Positions 16,739-25,770 of a stretch of 64,000 bases of DNA are shown here, piece after piece. The stretch lies in assembly GCA_035493475.1 (NCBI GenBank), contig DATJIF010000199.1:1-64000 (forward strand), read 5' to 3'. Source of the DNA: Actinospica sp035493475. GTDB lineage: Bacteria > Actinomycetota > Actinomycetes > Streptomycetales > Catenulisporaceae. Made by a program: the position numbers and the translations under genes. A model generated the notes under the pieces. That model saw only the letters and a list, made by a program, of their open reading frames with translations. It made no database searches and was not told where the DNA came from. The stretch's first letter is position 1. Every line of letters begins with the position of its first letter.

Positions 16739-17685
16739 CCGCGACCTCGTTCACCCGTCCCCGCCCCTCGGCCCGGCCGCGCCCCCGCACCGGACGACCG
16801 GTGTGGGAGGAGAAGCCCGGCGTCCTCGGCCAGCTCGGCAAGGGGCTGAGCCTGACCGTCGTGGTGCTGCTGGTCGTGTTCCCGCTGTGGTGCGTGGTGA
16901 TCACCAGCTTCTCCACGCAGGGTTCGATCAACATCGCCGGCGGCATCGTCGTCGTCCCGCACGGCCTGACCCTCGGCGCGTACAGCGAGATGCTCTCCGG
17001 CGGCGTCGTCACCCGGGCGATGATCATCGGGCTGGTGCTCACGGCCGCCGGCACGCTGTTCTCCATGGCCGTCTCGGTCACCTGCGCGTACGGCCTGTCC
17101 CGGCAACGCTCCTTCGGCCACCGCACGATCCTGATGACCTTCATCGTCACGATGTTCTTCGGCGGCGGCCTGATCCCCACCTTCATCGTCGTAGCGGACA
17201 TCTTCAGCGGCTACGACCAGTACTGGGCCCTGGTGCTGCCCGGCGCCGTCTCGGTGTTCAACATCCTGATCATCCGGGCCTTCTACATGAACACCGCCCG
17301 CGACCTGATCGACGCCGCGCGGATCGACGGCGCCGGGGACTGGCGGATCCTGGGGTCCGTGGTGCTGCCCACGTCCAAGGCCGTGAGCGCGGTCATGGCG
17401 CTGTTCTACGGCGTGGGCTACTGGAACAGCTGGTTCAACGTCGCGCTCTACATGCCGACCGACAGCAGCAAGTGGCCCATCCAGTACGTGCTCTACGAAT
17501 ACGTCAACCAGGGCGCCGCCATGCCCGGCGTCGCCGCGCACGACATCGCCGGGCACTCCCAGCCCGCGCCGCTCTCGCTGCAGATGGCCGTCGTCGTGCT
17601 CACCCTGGTGCCGATCGTCATCGTCTACCCGTTCGTGCAGAAGCACTTCGCCAAGGGCGCACTGACCGGCGCGATCAAGGGGTGA
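16735..17685 (+). CDS. ABC sugar permease, YtcP type
   Basis: The 316-aa product starts at ATG 16735, which overlaps the previous stop (ATGA) and has AGGGGGA upstream. Six membrane helices and the EAA loop (DAARIDGAGDWRILGSVVLP) identify it as the second subunit of the importer. The Arg/Pro-rich N-terminal tail (about 30 residues) is cytoplasmic. The LplB/YtcP pair typically imports complex oligosaccharides such as xyloglucan- or rhamnogalacturonan-derived units; the cargo here is inferred from the neighbouring beta- and alpha-galactosidases. Confidence 0.88.
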   Translation: MTATSFTRPRPSARPRPRTGRPVWEEKPGVLGQLGKGLSLTVVVLLVVFPLWCVVITSFSTQGSINIAGGIVVVPHGLTLGAYSEMLSGGVVTRAMIIGLVLTAAGTLFSMAVSVTCAYGLSRQRSFGHRTILMTFIVTMFFGGGLIPTFIVVADIFSGYDQYWALVLPGAVSVFNILIIRAFYMNTARDLIDAARIDGAGDWRILGSVVLPTSKAVSAVMALFYGVGYWNSWFNVALYMPTDSSKWPIQYVLYEYVNQGAAMPGVAAHDIAGHSQPAPLSLQMAVVVLTLVPIVIVYPFVQKHFAKGALTGAIKG

Positions 17686-17691
17686 CGGCGG

Positions 17692-18705
17692 ATGGTCGTC
17701 ACCTTGGCCGACGTCGCCGCCCGCGCCGGCGTCTCAGCGAGCACCGTCTCGTACGTCATCAGCCGCAAACGGCCCATCTCGCCGGAGACGCGCGAGCGGG
17801 TCCTGCGGGCGGTGGCCGAACTCGGCTACCACCCGAACGCCGGAGCCCGGGCTCTCGCGTCGCAGCGGTCGAACACCATCGCGCTGATGGTGCCGCTGCG
17901 CAGCGACATGTACGTGCCGGTGCTGATGGAGATCGCGATGTCCGTCGCGACCGCCGCGCGCGCCGCCGGACAGGACGTGCTGCTGCTCACCGGCGACGAG
18001 GGCATCCAGGGGCTGCGCCGCGTCGTGGCCAGCGGGCTGGCTGACGCGGTCATCCTGATGGACGTCGAACTCGACGACGAGCGCATCCCGGTACTGAGGG
18101 AACTGGCGATACCCGCGGTGCTGATCGGCCTGCCCGCCGAGACCGAGGGCCTGACCTGCGTGGACCTGGACTTCACCGCCGCGGGCTCGGTCTGCGCCGA
18201 CCACCTCGCCGACCTCGGTCACCGCTACGTCGCGCTGCTCGGCGCCGACCGCACCGTCTACCGCAGGCGCACCGGTTTCGCCGCCCGCACCCTCGACGGC
18301 TTCACCCGGCGCGCCCTCGAACGCGGCGTGCGCACCGTGCACCGCTCGTGCGACGGCGGCTTCTCCGCGACCGCGGCGACCGTCGACGAGGTCCTGGAGG
18401 CCTGGCCCTCGCTCAGCGCGTTCGTCGTGCAGAACGAGGCCGTCGTCGGCCCGCTACTGCACCTGCTCGCCCAGCACCGGCGCGCCGTACCCGAGGACGT
18501 CTCCGTCGTGGCGATCTGCCCGGACCAGATCGCCGTCCAGCCGCAGCCGCGGATCACCTCGGTCCCGATCCCCGCCGAGGAGATGGGCCGGCGCGCCGTG
18601 CGGCTGGCCATGGCCCAACTCGCCGGCAAGCCGACCAGCGGCAGCACGCTGATCCGGCCGAAGCTCGTCGTCCGGGGTTCCTCGGCCGCCCGCGCACGCT
18701 CGTAA
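17692..18705 (+). CDS. LacI-family transcriptional regulator
   Basis: The 337-aa product begins right at its DNA-binding helix-turn-helix (TLADVAARAGVSASTVSYVIS, residues 4-24), followed by the hinge and the sugar-sensing domain. It starts six bases after the permease stop and lies inside the importer-GH42-GH36 operon, so it should control that operon. The operon promoter region carries two TCGAAGCGCTTCGA palindromes, the natural candidates for its operator, and the GH12 promoter has another. Assignment of this regulator rather than the LacI at 7057-8121 to that motif is an inference from position. Confidence 0.88.
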   Translation: MVVTLADVAARAGVSASTVSYVISRKRPISPETRERVLRAVAELGYHPNAGARALASQRSNTIALMVPLRSDMYVPVLMEIAMSVATAARAAGQDVLLLTGDEGIQGLRRVVASGLADAVILMDVELDDERIPVLRELAIPAVLIGLPAETEGLTCVDLDFTAAGSVCADHLADLGHRYVALLGADRTVYRRRTGFAARTLDGFTRRALERGVRTVHRSCDGGFSATAATVDEVLEAWPSLSAFVVQNEAVVGPLLHLLAQHRRAVPEDVSVVAICPDQIAVQPQPRITSVPIPAEEMGRRAVRLAMAQLAGKPTSGSTLIRPKLVVRGSSAARARS

Positions 18706-18733
18706 TCCACTGGTTCTACCGGAGGTTCCACCG

Positions 18734-20854
18734 ATGGCGATCCTGCCTGCCCGCGTCCTGTTCGGCGCCGCGTACTACCACGAATACCAGCCCTATGAAC
18801 GGCTGAAGACGGACCTGGACCTGATGGCGCGGGCGAGGTTCTCGGTCATCCGGGTCGGCGAGTCGGTGTGGTCGACCTGGGAGCCGGAGAACGGCCGCTA
18901 CGACCTCGACTGGCTCGAACCGGTGCTCGACGGCGCGCACGAACACGGCATCGGGGTGATCCTGGGCACCCCGACCTATGCGGTCCCGCCGTGGCTCGCG
19001 CGTCAGTACCCGGAGATCACCGGCGAGCCGGCCACCGACAGGCCAAGGAGCTGGGGAGCCCGACAGGAGGCCGACTTCACCCACCCGGCCTTCCGCTTCC
19101 ACGCCGAACGCGTCATCCGCAGGATCCTGGCACGCTACGCGCCGCACCCGGCCGTCATCGGCTTCCAGGTCGACAACGAACCCGGCCTGATGCTGCTGCA
19201 CAACCACGGCGTCTTCCAGCGCTTCGTCGACCACCTGCGCCACCAGTACGGCGACGTGGAGACGCTGAACGAGGAGTGGGGCCTGGTCTACTGGTCGCAC
19301 CGGCTGTCCACCTGGGCCGACCTGTGGACCCCGGACGGCAACGCGCAGCCGCAGTACGACATCGCGTGGCGCGAGTTCCAGGCGAAGCAGACCAACGAGT
19401 TCATCGCGTGGCAGGCCGACATCGTGCGCGAATACGCACGTGCCGACCAGTTCGTCACCACCTGCGTCTGCTACGGCCTGCCCGCGGTGCAGGACGACGA
19501 GCTGACCGAGCCGCTCGACGTGACCGCGGGAAACCCCTACTACGCCATGCAGGACGGCCTGCAACTCCCGGACGACCGTGCGCAGACCGAGAGTTGGCCG
19601 CCGCGCGGGGTGTGGTTCCTGTACAAATCCGCGGACTGGATGTACTCCTCAAAGCAGGCTCCGTACCTGGTCACCGAGACGAACGCGCAGAACGTCGGCG
19701 GAACCTCGGAGAACCGCCCGGCCTTCGACGGGCAGTGGCGCCAGGCCGCGTGGGCGCTCGTGTCCCGCGGCGCCCGGATGGTCGAGTACTGGCACTGGCA
19801 CACGCTGCACTTCGGCGCCGAGACCTACTGGGGCGGAGTCCTGCCGCACAGCGGAAAGCCCGGACGCGTCTACGCCGAACTGGCACGGCTCGGCGCCGAG
19901 TTCGAGACCGCCGGGGAACTCGTCGCCGGGATCGAGCCGGACGCCGACATCGCCTTCGTGTACTCGACCCCGAGCAAATGGCTGATGCAGAAATACCCGC
20001 CGCTGGCCAAGGAAGGCGGCGAACCCGACGCCGACTCGTACCACACGATATTCGACGCCTTCTATCGCGGCACGGTCGAGGCCGGACGACAGGCGCGCAT
20101 GATCCACGCCCGCCAGTTGCACGACCCGACCGGCGTGCGGGACGGCCTCTCCCCCGAGGAAGCGGCCGAGCGCCATCCCGTCCTAGTCGTTCCCGCGCTC
20201 TACCTCGCCCACGATTCGACGCTCGACTGGCTCACGGCCTACGCGCACGCAGGCGGCCACCTCGTCCTCGGCCCACGCACCGGATACGCGGACGAAATCG
20301 GCCGTGCCCGCCGCGAACCCGCCCCCGCGCGACTGGCCGAGGCCGCCGGAATCAACTACGACGAGTTCAGCAACCTGACCGCCGACCTGCCACTGCGTAC
20401 CGCCGACGGCTCCCCGTTCGAGCTCCCGCCCGACGCCGTCGCGACCCGCTGGGCCGACGGACTGACCGTCGCCGACGCCGAGATCCTCGCCACATATCAG
20501 CACCCGCACTTCGGCCGCTGGCCCGCCCTGACCACGCGCCGCCACGGCAGCGGCCGGATCACCTACGTGGGCACCGTCCCCGGCCTCAGCCTCGCCCGGG
20601 CGCTCGCCGCCTGGCTCGCCCCGCATCCGGTCGGCGGCTGGACCGATCTGCCCGCCTCCGTCACCGTCAGCACCGGCACCGCCCCCGACGGCCGCCGCGT
20701 CCACATCGTGCACAACTGGAACTGGGACGCGGTGTCGGTCACCGCACCGCAGCCGCTCGACGACGTGCTGACCGGCGCGTCCGTGGCCGCGGACGAGCCG
20801 GTCCAGCTCGGGTCGTGGGACGTGCGCGTGTTCGTCTCGGGCGAGGAGCGATGA
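18734..20854 (+). CDS. GH42 beta-galactosidase
   Basis: The 706-aa intracellular enzyme has no signal peptide. The N-terminal TIM barrel starts LFGAAYYHEYQPYER, the form expected for GH42. The acid/base is Glu 149 in FQVDNEPG and the nucleophile is Glu 315 in LVTETNAQN. A beta-galactosidase trimerisation domain (about 395-610) and a C-terminal beta-sandwich follow. GH42 removes terminal beta-galactose; in the xyloglucan context it would cut Gal from the Gal-Xyl side chain, although (1,4)-galactan or arabinogalactan fragments are equally possible. The ribosome site CCGGAGG is near the start. It overlaps the GH36 gene by four bases. Confidence 0.92.
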   Translation: MAILPARVLFGAAYYHEYQPYERLKTDLDLMARARFSVIRVGESVWSTWEPENGRYDLDWLEPVLDGAHEHGIGVILGTPTYAVPPWLARQYPEITGEPATDRPRSWGARQEADFTHPAFRFHAERVIRRILARYAPHPAVIGFQVDNEPGLMLLHNHGVFQRFVDHLRHQYGDVETLNEEWGLVYWSHRLSTWADLWTPDGNAQPQYDIAWREFQAKQTNEFIAWQADIVREYARADQFVTTCVCYGLPAVQDDELTEPLDVTAGNPYYAMQDGLQLPDDRAQTESWPPRGVWFLYKSADWMYSSKQAPYLVTETNAQNVGGTSENRPAFDGQWRQAAWALVSRGARMVEYWHWHTLHFGAETYWGGVLPHSGKPGRVYAELARLGAEFETAGELVAGIEPDADIAFVYSTPSKWLMQKYPPLAKEGGEPDADSYHTIFDAFYRGTVEAGRQARMIHARQLHDPTGVRDGLSPEEAAERHPVLVVPALYLAHDSTLDWLTAYAHAGGHLVLGPRTGYADEIGRARREPAPARLAEAAGINYDEFSNLTADLPLRTADGSPFELPPDAVATRWADGLTVADAEILATYQHPHFGRWPALTTRRHGSGRITYVGTVPGLSLARALAAWLAPHPVGGWTDLPASVTVSTGTAPDGRRVHIVHNWNWDAVSVTAPQPLDDVLTGASVAADEPVQLGSWDVRVFVSGEER

Positions 20855-22962
20855 GCCTCCGCTGGGGCCACGCGGCCCTGAACCTGGAGATCAGCCTGCC
20901 CGAGGACGGCGCGCCCCGGCTCGTCCGCCTCGGCACTCCGGACGAGACCGCCGTCCAGCAGAATCCTCATACGCTGCTGCCGCTGGTCGAGGTGACCGCG
21001 ATCGGGCACGGCCGCTTCTGGTCCGGCACCCGGCTCGTCGGCACGAACATCGGCGAGCGGATGCGCTACCGCGGGCACCGAACCGACCGCGACGGCGTAT
21101 GGCACACCCTCACCGTCGAGCTGCACGATCCGGAGAGCGGGCTCGTCGCGCAGGCGTGCTTCCGTTCCCCGGACGGCATCCCCGTACTGCGCAGCGAGGT
21201 GGTCCTGCGCAACGAGGGCGAGCGCGTGCTGCACGTCCAGTCGGTCACCTCGCTGACGATCGGTGGCCTGAGTGCGCGGGCGGGGTCGGGCCTGCAGAAC
21301 GCCGATGTGCTGTTCGCGCAGAACGAATGGTTCGGCGAATGCCGGTGGCGGAGCGAACCGCTGTGGCTGACCGTGCCCGACCTGAACGGTCCGGTCCGGG
21401 ACGCGGACGGCCGCTGCGCGTTCGAACTGGCCGGTCACGGCACGTGGTCCAGTTGCGGGGCGCTTCCGATGGGCGGCCTGACCGACCCTGACTCGGGCCG
21501 CGTCCTGGTGTGGCAGATCGAGCACAACGGCGGCGGCTGGCGCTGGGAGTGCGGAGAGCGATCGGGCGCGGCATATCTCGCCCTGTTCGGGCCCTGCGAC
21601 ACCCACCACCAATGGCAGCACGCACTGGAACCCGGCGACGAGTTCCGCACCGTGCCGGTCGCGCTCGCCGTCTCCGCGGACGCCGGACCGGACGACGCAT
21701 TCGCCGCGCTCACCCGCTACCGTCGCCTGCTGCGCCGCCCGCACACCGACCACCAGCGGCTCCCCGTCATCTTCAACGACTTCATGAACTGCCTCATGGG
21801 CGATCCCACCACGGCCAGGCTGCTGCCGCACATCGACGCGGCGGCCGAGGCGGGCGCCGAATACTTCGTGATCGACGCCGGATGGTACGACGGCGACGAC
21901 GACGGCTGGTGGGACAGCGTCGGCGCGTGGGAACCCTCGGCCACCCGCTTCCCCGGACCGCGCGGCATCCACGAGCTCTTCGACCGCATCCGCAGCCACG
22001 GCATGACCCCCGGCGTCTGGCTCGAACCCGAGGCCGTCGGCGTACGCAGCCCCATCGCGAAATCACTGCCCAACGAGGCGTTCTTCCAGCGCTCCGGAAT
22101 CCGCGTCGTCGAGAACGGCCGCCTGCACCTCGACCTGCGCCACCCCGCGGCCCGCGCGCACCTCGACGCCGTGGTCGACCGGATCGTGGGCGGCTGGGGC
22201 ATCGGCTATCTCAAGCTCGACCACAACATCGACATGGGCCCGGGCACCAGCGCGCACGACGGCGAATCACCCGGAGCCGGCCTCCTCGGCCACAACCGCG
22301 CGCACCTCGACTGGCTCGACGGCGTCCTGGACCGCTATCCCCATCTCGTCCTGGAGAACTGCGCCTCGGGCGGCATGCGGATGGACTACGCGCTGCTCTC
22401 CCGCACCCAACTCCAGTCCACCAGCGACCAGCAGAACCTGCTGCACTACGCCCCCATCGCAGCCTCCGCGCCCGCCGCCGTCACCCCGGAGCAGTGCGCC
22501 GTCTGGGCCTACCCAATGGCGTCCGACTCGCTCGACGAGGTCGCCTTCACCATGACCAACTCGCTGCTCGGCCGCATCCACCTCTCCGGCCAACTACCCG
22601 ACCTCAAACCGGAAGCCCGAGCCCTCGTCCACGAGGCGATCGGCGTCTACCGATCGATTCGCGCCGACCTGCCACGCGCGGTGCCGGCCTGGCCCCTCGG
22701 CCTGCCCGGCTGGGAGGACCCGTGGATCGCCCTGGCCCTGCGAACCCCCGAGACCACCTATCTCGCGGCCTGGCGTCGTCCGGGGGCGCCGCCGTCCGTC
22801 ACGCTGCCGCTGCCGCACCTGCGCGGAGCGGCGGCGAGACTCGACGTCCTCTATCCCTCCACCAGCACCGCGGACGTCCTCTGGTACCCGGGCAGCGCCG
22901 AACTCACGGTCACCCTGCCGCGCTACCCGTCCGCGGTCCTGCTACGCGTCACCGAACGTTGA
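20851..22962 (+). CDS. GH36 alpha-galactosidase
   Basis: The 703-aa product starts at ATG 20851 (ATGA overlap, GAGGAG upstream). An N-terminal beta-supersandwich (about 1-290) is followed by the TIM barrel. The nucleophile is Asp 457 in YLKLDHN and the acid/base Asp 526 in STSDQQN, close after CASGGMRMDY, a variant of the family CSGG motif. The enzyme releases alpha-linked galactose with retention. It has no signal peptide, so it acts on imported oligosaccharides, together with GH42. Its last 21 bases overlap the 3' end of the aldo/keto reductase gene on the other strand. Confidence 0.9.
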   Translation: MSLRWGHAALNLEISLPEDGAPRLVRLGTPDETAVQQNPHTLLPLVEVTAIGHGRFWSGTRLVGTNIGERMRYRGHRTDRDGVWHTLTVELHDPESGLVAQACFRSPDGIPVLRSEVVLRNEGERVLHVQSVTSLTIGGLSARAGSGLQNADVLFAQNEWFGECRWRSEPLWLTVPDLNGPVRDADGRCAFELAGHGTWSSCGALPMGGLTDPDSGRVLVWQIEHNGGGWRWECGERSGAAYLALFGPCDTHHQWQHALEPGDEFRTVPVALAVSADAGPDDAFAALTRYRRLLRRPHTDHQRLPVIFNDFMNCLMGDPTTARLLPHIDAAAEAGAEYFVIDAGWYDGDDDGWWDSVGAWEPSATRFPGPRGIHELFDRIRSHGMTPGVWLEPEAVGVRSPIAKSLPNEAFFQRSGIRVVENGRLHLDLRHPAARAHLDAVVDRIVGGWGIGYLKLDHNIDMGPGTSAHDGESPGAGLLGHNRAHLDWLDGVLDRYPHLVLENCASGGMRMDYALLSRTQLQSTSDQQNLLHYAPIAASAPAAVTPEQCAVWAYPMASDSLDEVAFTMTNSLLGRIHLSGQLPDLKPEARALVHEAIGVYRSIRADLPRAVPAWPLGLPGWEDPWIALALRTPETTYLAAWRRPGAPPSVTLPLPHLRGAAARLDVLYPSTSTADVLWYPGSAELTVTLPRYPSAVLLRVTER

Positions 22963-23919
22963 GACGGCGATCAGCCCGCGCTCGGCGAGGTCGGCCCAGA
23001 GCTCGTCCGGCACCGGTTGTGCACGCAGTTCCGCGTTGCGCACCACCTGGTCCCGGGTGCGCATGCCGAGGGTGACGTTGACGACGGCGGGATGGGTGAA
23101 GGGGAAGGCGATGGCGGCGGCGGGCAGCGTGGTGCCGTGGGCTTCGCAGACGTCGGCGACGGCGTGCGCCCGCGCGAGCAGTTCCGGCGGCGCGTCCTCG
23201 TAGTCGTATTTGGCTCCGGCCGCCGGACGGTCGCGGGAGAGCAGGCCGGAGTTGAACACCCCGACCGCGACCACGCTCTTGCCGAGTTCGACGGCCGCGG
23301 GCATGACGTCGTCGAGAGCGGACTGGTCGAGCAGCGTGAAGCGGCCCGCGAGCATCACGATGTCCGCCGCCGTCTCGCGCAGGAACCTCGCGAGCATCGC
23401 GGACTGGTTCATCCCCGCGCCGATGGCCCCGATCACGCCCTGGTCGCGCAGTTCGGCGAGCGCGGGCATCGCCTGGTCCGCAGCCTCGCGCCAGTGCTCG
23501 TCCGGATCGTGCACGTAGACGATGTCGATCCGGTCGAGCCCGGTGCGCTCCAAGGTCGCCTCGATCGAACGCAGTACGCCGTCGCGGCTGAAGTCCCACT
23601 GCCTGCGCAGGTCGTCGGGGACGTCGAAGCCTTCGGAGTCGGTGCCGCGCGGCTGCTCGTTCGGCACGAGCAGCCGCCCGACCTTGGAGGAGACGACGTA
23701 CTGGTCGCGCGGATGTTCGCGCAGCGCGGCGCCGAGGCGGCGTTCGGACAGGCCGAGCCCGTAGTGCGGGGCGGTGTCGAAGTAGCGGATACCCGCGTCC
23801 CAGGCCGCCGCGACCGCGTCCGCCGCCTCCTGGTCCGAGGTGGCGCGGTAGAGGTTGCCGATGACGGCGGCGCCGAATCCGAGTTCGGTCAGCTCGATGT
23901 TCGTACCCGTAATCCTCAT
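22942..23919 (-). CDS. Aldo/keto reductase, L-fucose (D-threo-aldose) 1-dehydrogenase-like
   Basis: The 325-aa AKR has the tetrad Asp 48 (YFDTAPHYG), Tyr 53, Lys 79 (SSKVGR) and His 137 (YVHDPD). RYFDTAPHYGLGLSERRLG followed by YVVSSKVGRLL is the pattern of the D-threo-aldose/L-fucose dehydrogenase group, which oxidises the sugar C1 to a lactone. That fits the fuconolactonase-like and mutarotase genes across the divergent promoter. It starts with ATGA overlap to the SDR gene and is the last gene of FadR-ADH-SDR-AKR. The substrate is inferred and not proven. Confidence 0.78.
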   Translation of the reverse strand: MRITGTNIELTELGFGAAVIGNLYRATSDQEAADAVAAAWDAGIRYFDTAPHYGLGLSERRLGAALREHPRDQYVVSSKVGRLLVPNEQPRGTDSEGFDVPDDLRRQWDFSRDGVLRSIEATLERTGLDRIDIVYVHDPDEHWREAADQAMPALAELRDQGVIGAIGAGMNQSAMLARFLRETAADIVMLAGRFTLLDQSALDDVMPAAVELGKSVVAVGVFNSGLLSRDRPAAGAKYDYEDAPPELLARAHAVADVCEAHGTTLPAAAIAFPFTHPAVVNVTLGMRTRDQVVRNAELRAQPVPDELWADLAERGLIAVSTFGDA

Positions 23920-24677
23920 CGGCCGAGCCACCCGCCGTCGACCGGGAGGATGGTGCCGTGCACGTAGTCCGAGGCGGAGGACGCGAGGAAGACGGTGGCG
24001 CCCGCGAGATCCGCGGCGCGGCCCCAGCGCCCGGCCGGGATCCGGTCGAGGATCGCGGCGCTGCGTGCCGGGTCGTCCTGCAGCGCCTGGGTGTTGTCGG
24101 TGGCGATGTAGCCGGGCGCGATGGCGTTGACGTTCACGCCGTGCGCGGCCCACTCGTTCGCCAAAGCCTTGGTGAGTCCGGCGATCCCGTGCTTGGCAGC
24201 GGTGTATCCGGGCACGGTGATCCCGCCCTGGAAGCTCAACAGGGACGCAGTGAAGATGACCTTCCCCTGCCCGCGCCGCACCATGGCCGCGCCGAGCGCC
24301 TGGGCGAGCGCGAACTGCGAGCTGAGGTTGACCTGCAGCACCTGGTCCCAGTCCTCGAGCGGATGGCTCACGGCCGGGGCGCGGCGGATCGTACCGGCAT
24401 TGTTGACGAGGATGTCCACCGGCCGTTCCCGCTCCGCGAGCCGCCTGCCGAGTTCGGCGACGGCGTGCGCGTCGGCCAGGTCGACGCGGATCGCCTCGAA
24501 GGAGCGGCCGAGCGCCGTGACCTCCTTCTCGATCCCGCTTCCGGTCGTTTCGAGGTTGGCGCTCACCCCGATGATGTCGGCTCCGGCCTCGGCCAGGGCG
24601 CACGCCATCGCACGGCCGATGCCGCGGCGCGCGCCGGTGACCACGGCCGACTTTCCACTCAGGTCGAAGAGGTTCAC
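23916..24677 (-). CDS. Short-chain dehydrogenase, KduD / 2-keto-3-deoxy-sugar-acid dehydrogenase-like
   Basis: The 253-aa classical SDR has TGARRGIG (14-21) for NAD(P), NNAG (92-95) and the catalytic Ser 145, Tyr 158 and Lys 162 (YTAAK). The N-terminus VNLFDLSGKSAVVTGA is strongly like KduD-type 2-deoxy-gluconate or 2-keto-3-deoxy-L-fuconate dehydrogenases. GTG 24677 overlaps the stop of the ADH gene (GTGA). Within this locus the likely step is oxidation of a 2-keto-3-deoxy aldonate, or of the sugar itself; the AKR next door could share or take the first role. Confidence 0.8.
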   Translation of the reverse strand: MNLFDLSGKSAVVTGARRGIGRAMACALAEAGADIIGVSANLETTGSGIEKEVTALGRSFEAIRVDLADAHAVAELGRRLAERERPVDILVNNAGTIRRAPAVSHPLEDWDQVLQVNLSSQFALAQALGAAMVRRGQGKVIFTASLLSFQGGITVPGYTAAKHGIAGLTKALANEWAAHGVNVNAIAPGYIATDNTQALQDDPARSAAILDRIPAGRWGRAADLAGATVFLASSASDYVHGTILPVDGGWLGR

Positions 24678-25729
24678 GCGGCACCGCCAGCGGCGTCGTC
24701 GTCGTCCTCGGAGCAGTCGAGCAGGATCTTCATCACGTCGCCGCCCGCTTCGAGCGCTTCGAAGGCGGCGGGCGCCTCGGCGAGCGGCACGACCCGCGAG
24801 ATCAGCGCACGCGCGGGAATCGAACCGTCCGCGATCAGGGCGACGGCGCGTTCGAAGTCGCCACGATCGTAGAGCCGCGCGCCGACGAGGGTGAGTTCGC
24901 GCCAGAAGAACCGGTGCAGGTTCACCTCCCGCGGCTTCGCGTGGATGGCGACCTGGCACAGGCGCCCGCGCACGGCGAGCACGTCGACCGCCGTGCTGAC
25001 TCCGGCGGCCGCGCCGGAGACCTCGAAGGCCACGTCCGCCCCGGCGCCGCCGGTCCACTGCTCGACGAGCTCCGACACGTCGTCGGCCGCGGGATCCCAC
25101 GTGGTCAGGCCGAGTTCCTGCGCGATCCGCCGTCGGCCGGTCGACAATTCCACCACGCGCACGTCGGCGCCCGTGGTCCTGGCGACCAGCGCGATCAGCA
25201 GGCCGACCGGACCGCCGCCCACGACGACGGCCCGCTCCCCGGCCTCGAGCCCGGCGCGCGCCACGTCGTGCACGGCGACCGCGGTCGGTTCGACGAGGGC
25301 CGCGACGTCCAGCGGAAGATCGGCGGGCAGCGGCACGAGGGTGTCGGCGGGCACGACCCAGCGCCGCTGCATGGCGCCCGGCGAGTCGATGCCGATGAAA
25401 TCAAGGTTCTGGCACACGTGCCGGTGTCCGGCGCGGCAGGCGGGGCAGGTCCCGTCCCAGCGCAGCGGCATCACCGTCACCGGGTCGCCGACCCGCCGGC
25501 CCTCGACTCCGGCGCCGACGCGCAGGATCCGCCCGGACATCTCGTGGCCGAGCACGGCCGGGGTGGTGACCCGCGCGTCCATGTCGCCGTGGAAGATGTG
25601 CAGGTCGGTGCCGCAGATCCCGACGTAGGCCGGGGCTATCTCCACCTCGCCCGGGCCGGGCGGCGGCGCCTCGACGGCGCCTGCGGCCAGCGTGCGGGCA
25701 GCGGTGTACGAGACCGCGAAGGATTGCAT
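24674..25729 (-). CDS. Zinc-dependent medium-chain dehydrogenase (sorbitol/galactonate dehydrogenase-like)
   Basis: The 351-aa MDR has catalytic-zinc residues in GICGTDLH and GHEMSG and an NAD fold with VVGGGPVGL. The structural-zinc lobe reads GTCPACRAGHRHVC: three Cys are present, and the position of the first ligand is Asp, so the lobe zinc may be bound differently or be lost. It ends with an acidic tail (CSEDDDDAAGG). The enzyme probably oxidises a polyol or sugar acid. It follows the FadR gene by about 40 bases and overlaps the SDR gene, so it belongs to the same operon. Confidence 0.8.
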   Translation of the reverse strand: MQSFAVSYTAARTLAAGAVEAPPPGPGEVEIAPAYVGICGTDLHIFHGDMDARVTTPAVLGHEMSGRILRVGAGVEGRRVGDPVTVMPLRWDGTCPACRAGHRHVCQNLDFIGIDSPGAMQRRWVVPADTLVPLPADLPLDVAALVEPTAVAVHDVARAGLEAGERAVVVGGGPVGLLIALVARTTGADVRVVELSTGRRRIAQELGLTTWDPAADDVSELVEQWTGGAGADVAFEVSGAAAGVSTAVDVLAVRGRLCQVAIHAKPREVNLHRFFWRELTLVGARLYDRGDFERAVALIADGSIPARALISRVVPLAEAPAAFEALEAGGDVMKILLDCSEDDDDAAGGAA

Positions 25730-25770
25730 GATGAACTCGGTCCTCTCTCGCGCGGGTCGCGCGGGAAGGT

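Noticed and set aside
18868..20850. Open frame extending far upstream of the GH36 gene
   Set aside because: The upstream part is the GH42 gene read in another frame; the real start is ATG 20851 with GAGGAG upstream.
24749..24763. TTCGAGCGCTTCGAA resembles the LacI operator
   Set aside because: It lies inside the dehydrogenase gene, lacks one base of the TCGAAGCGCTTCGA core, and codes for ordinary residues (FEALEA).
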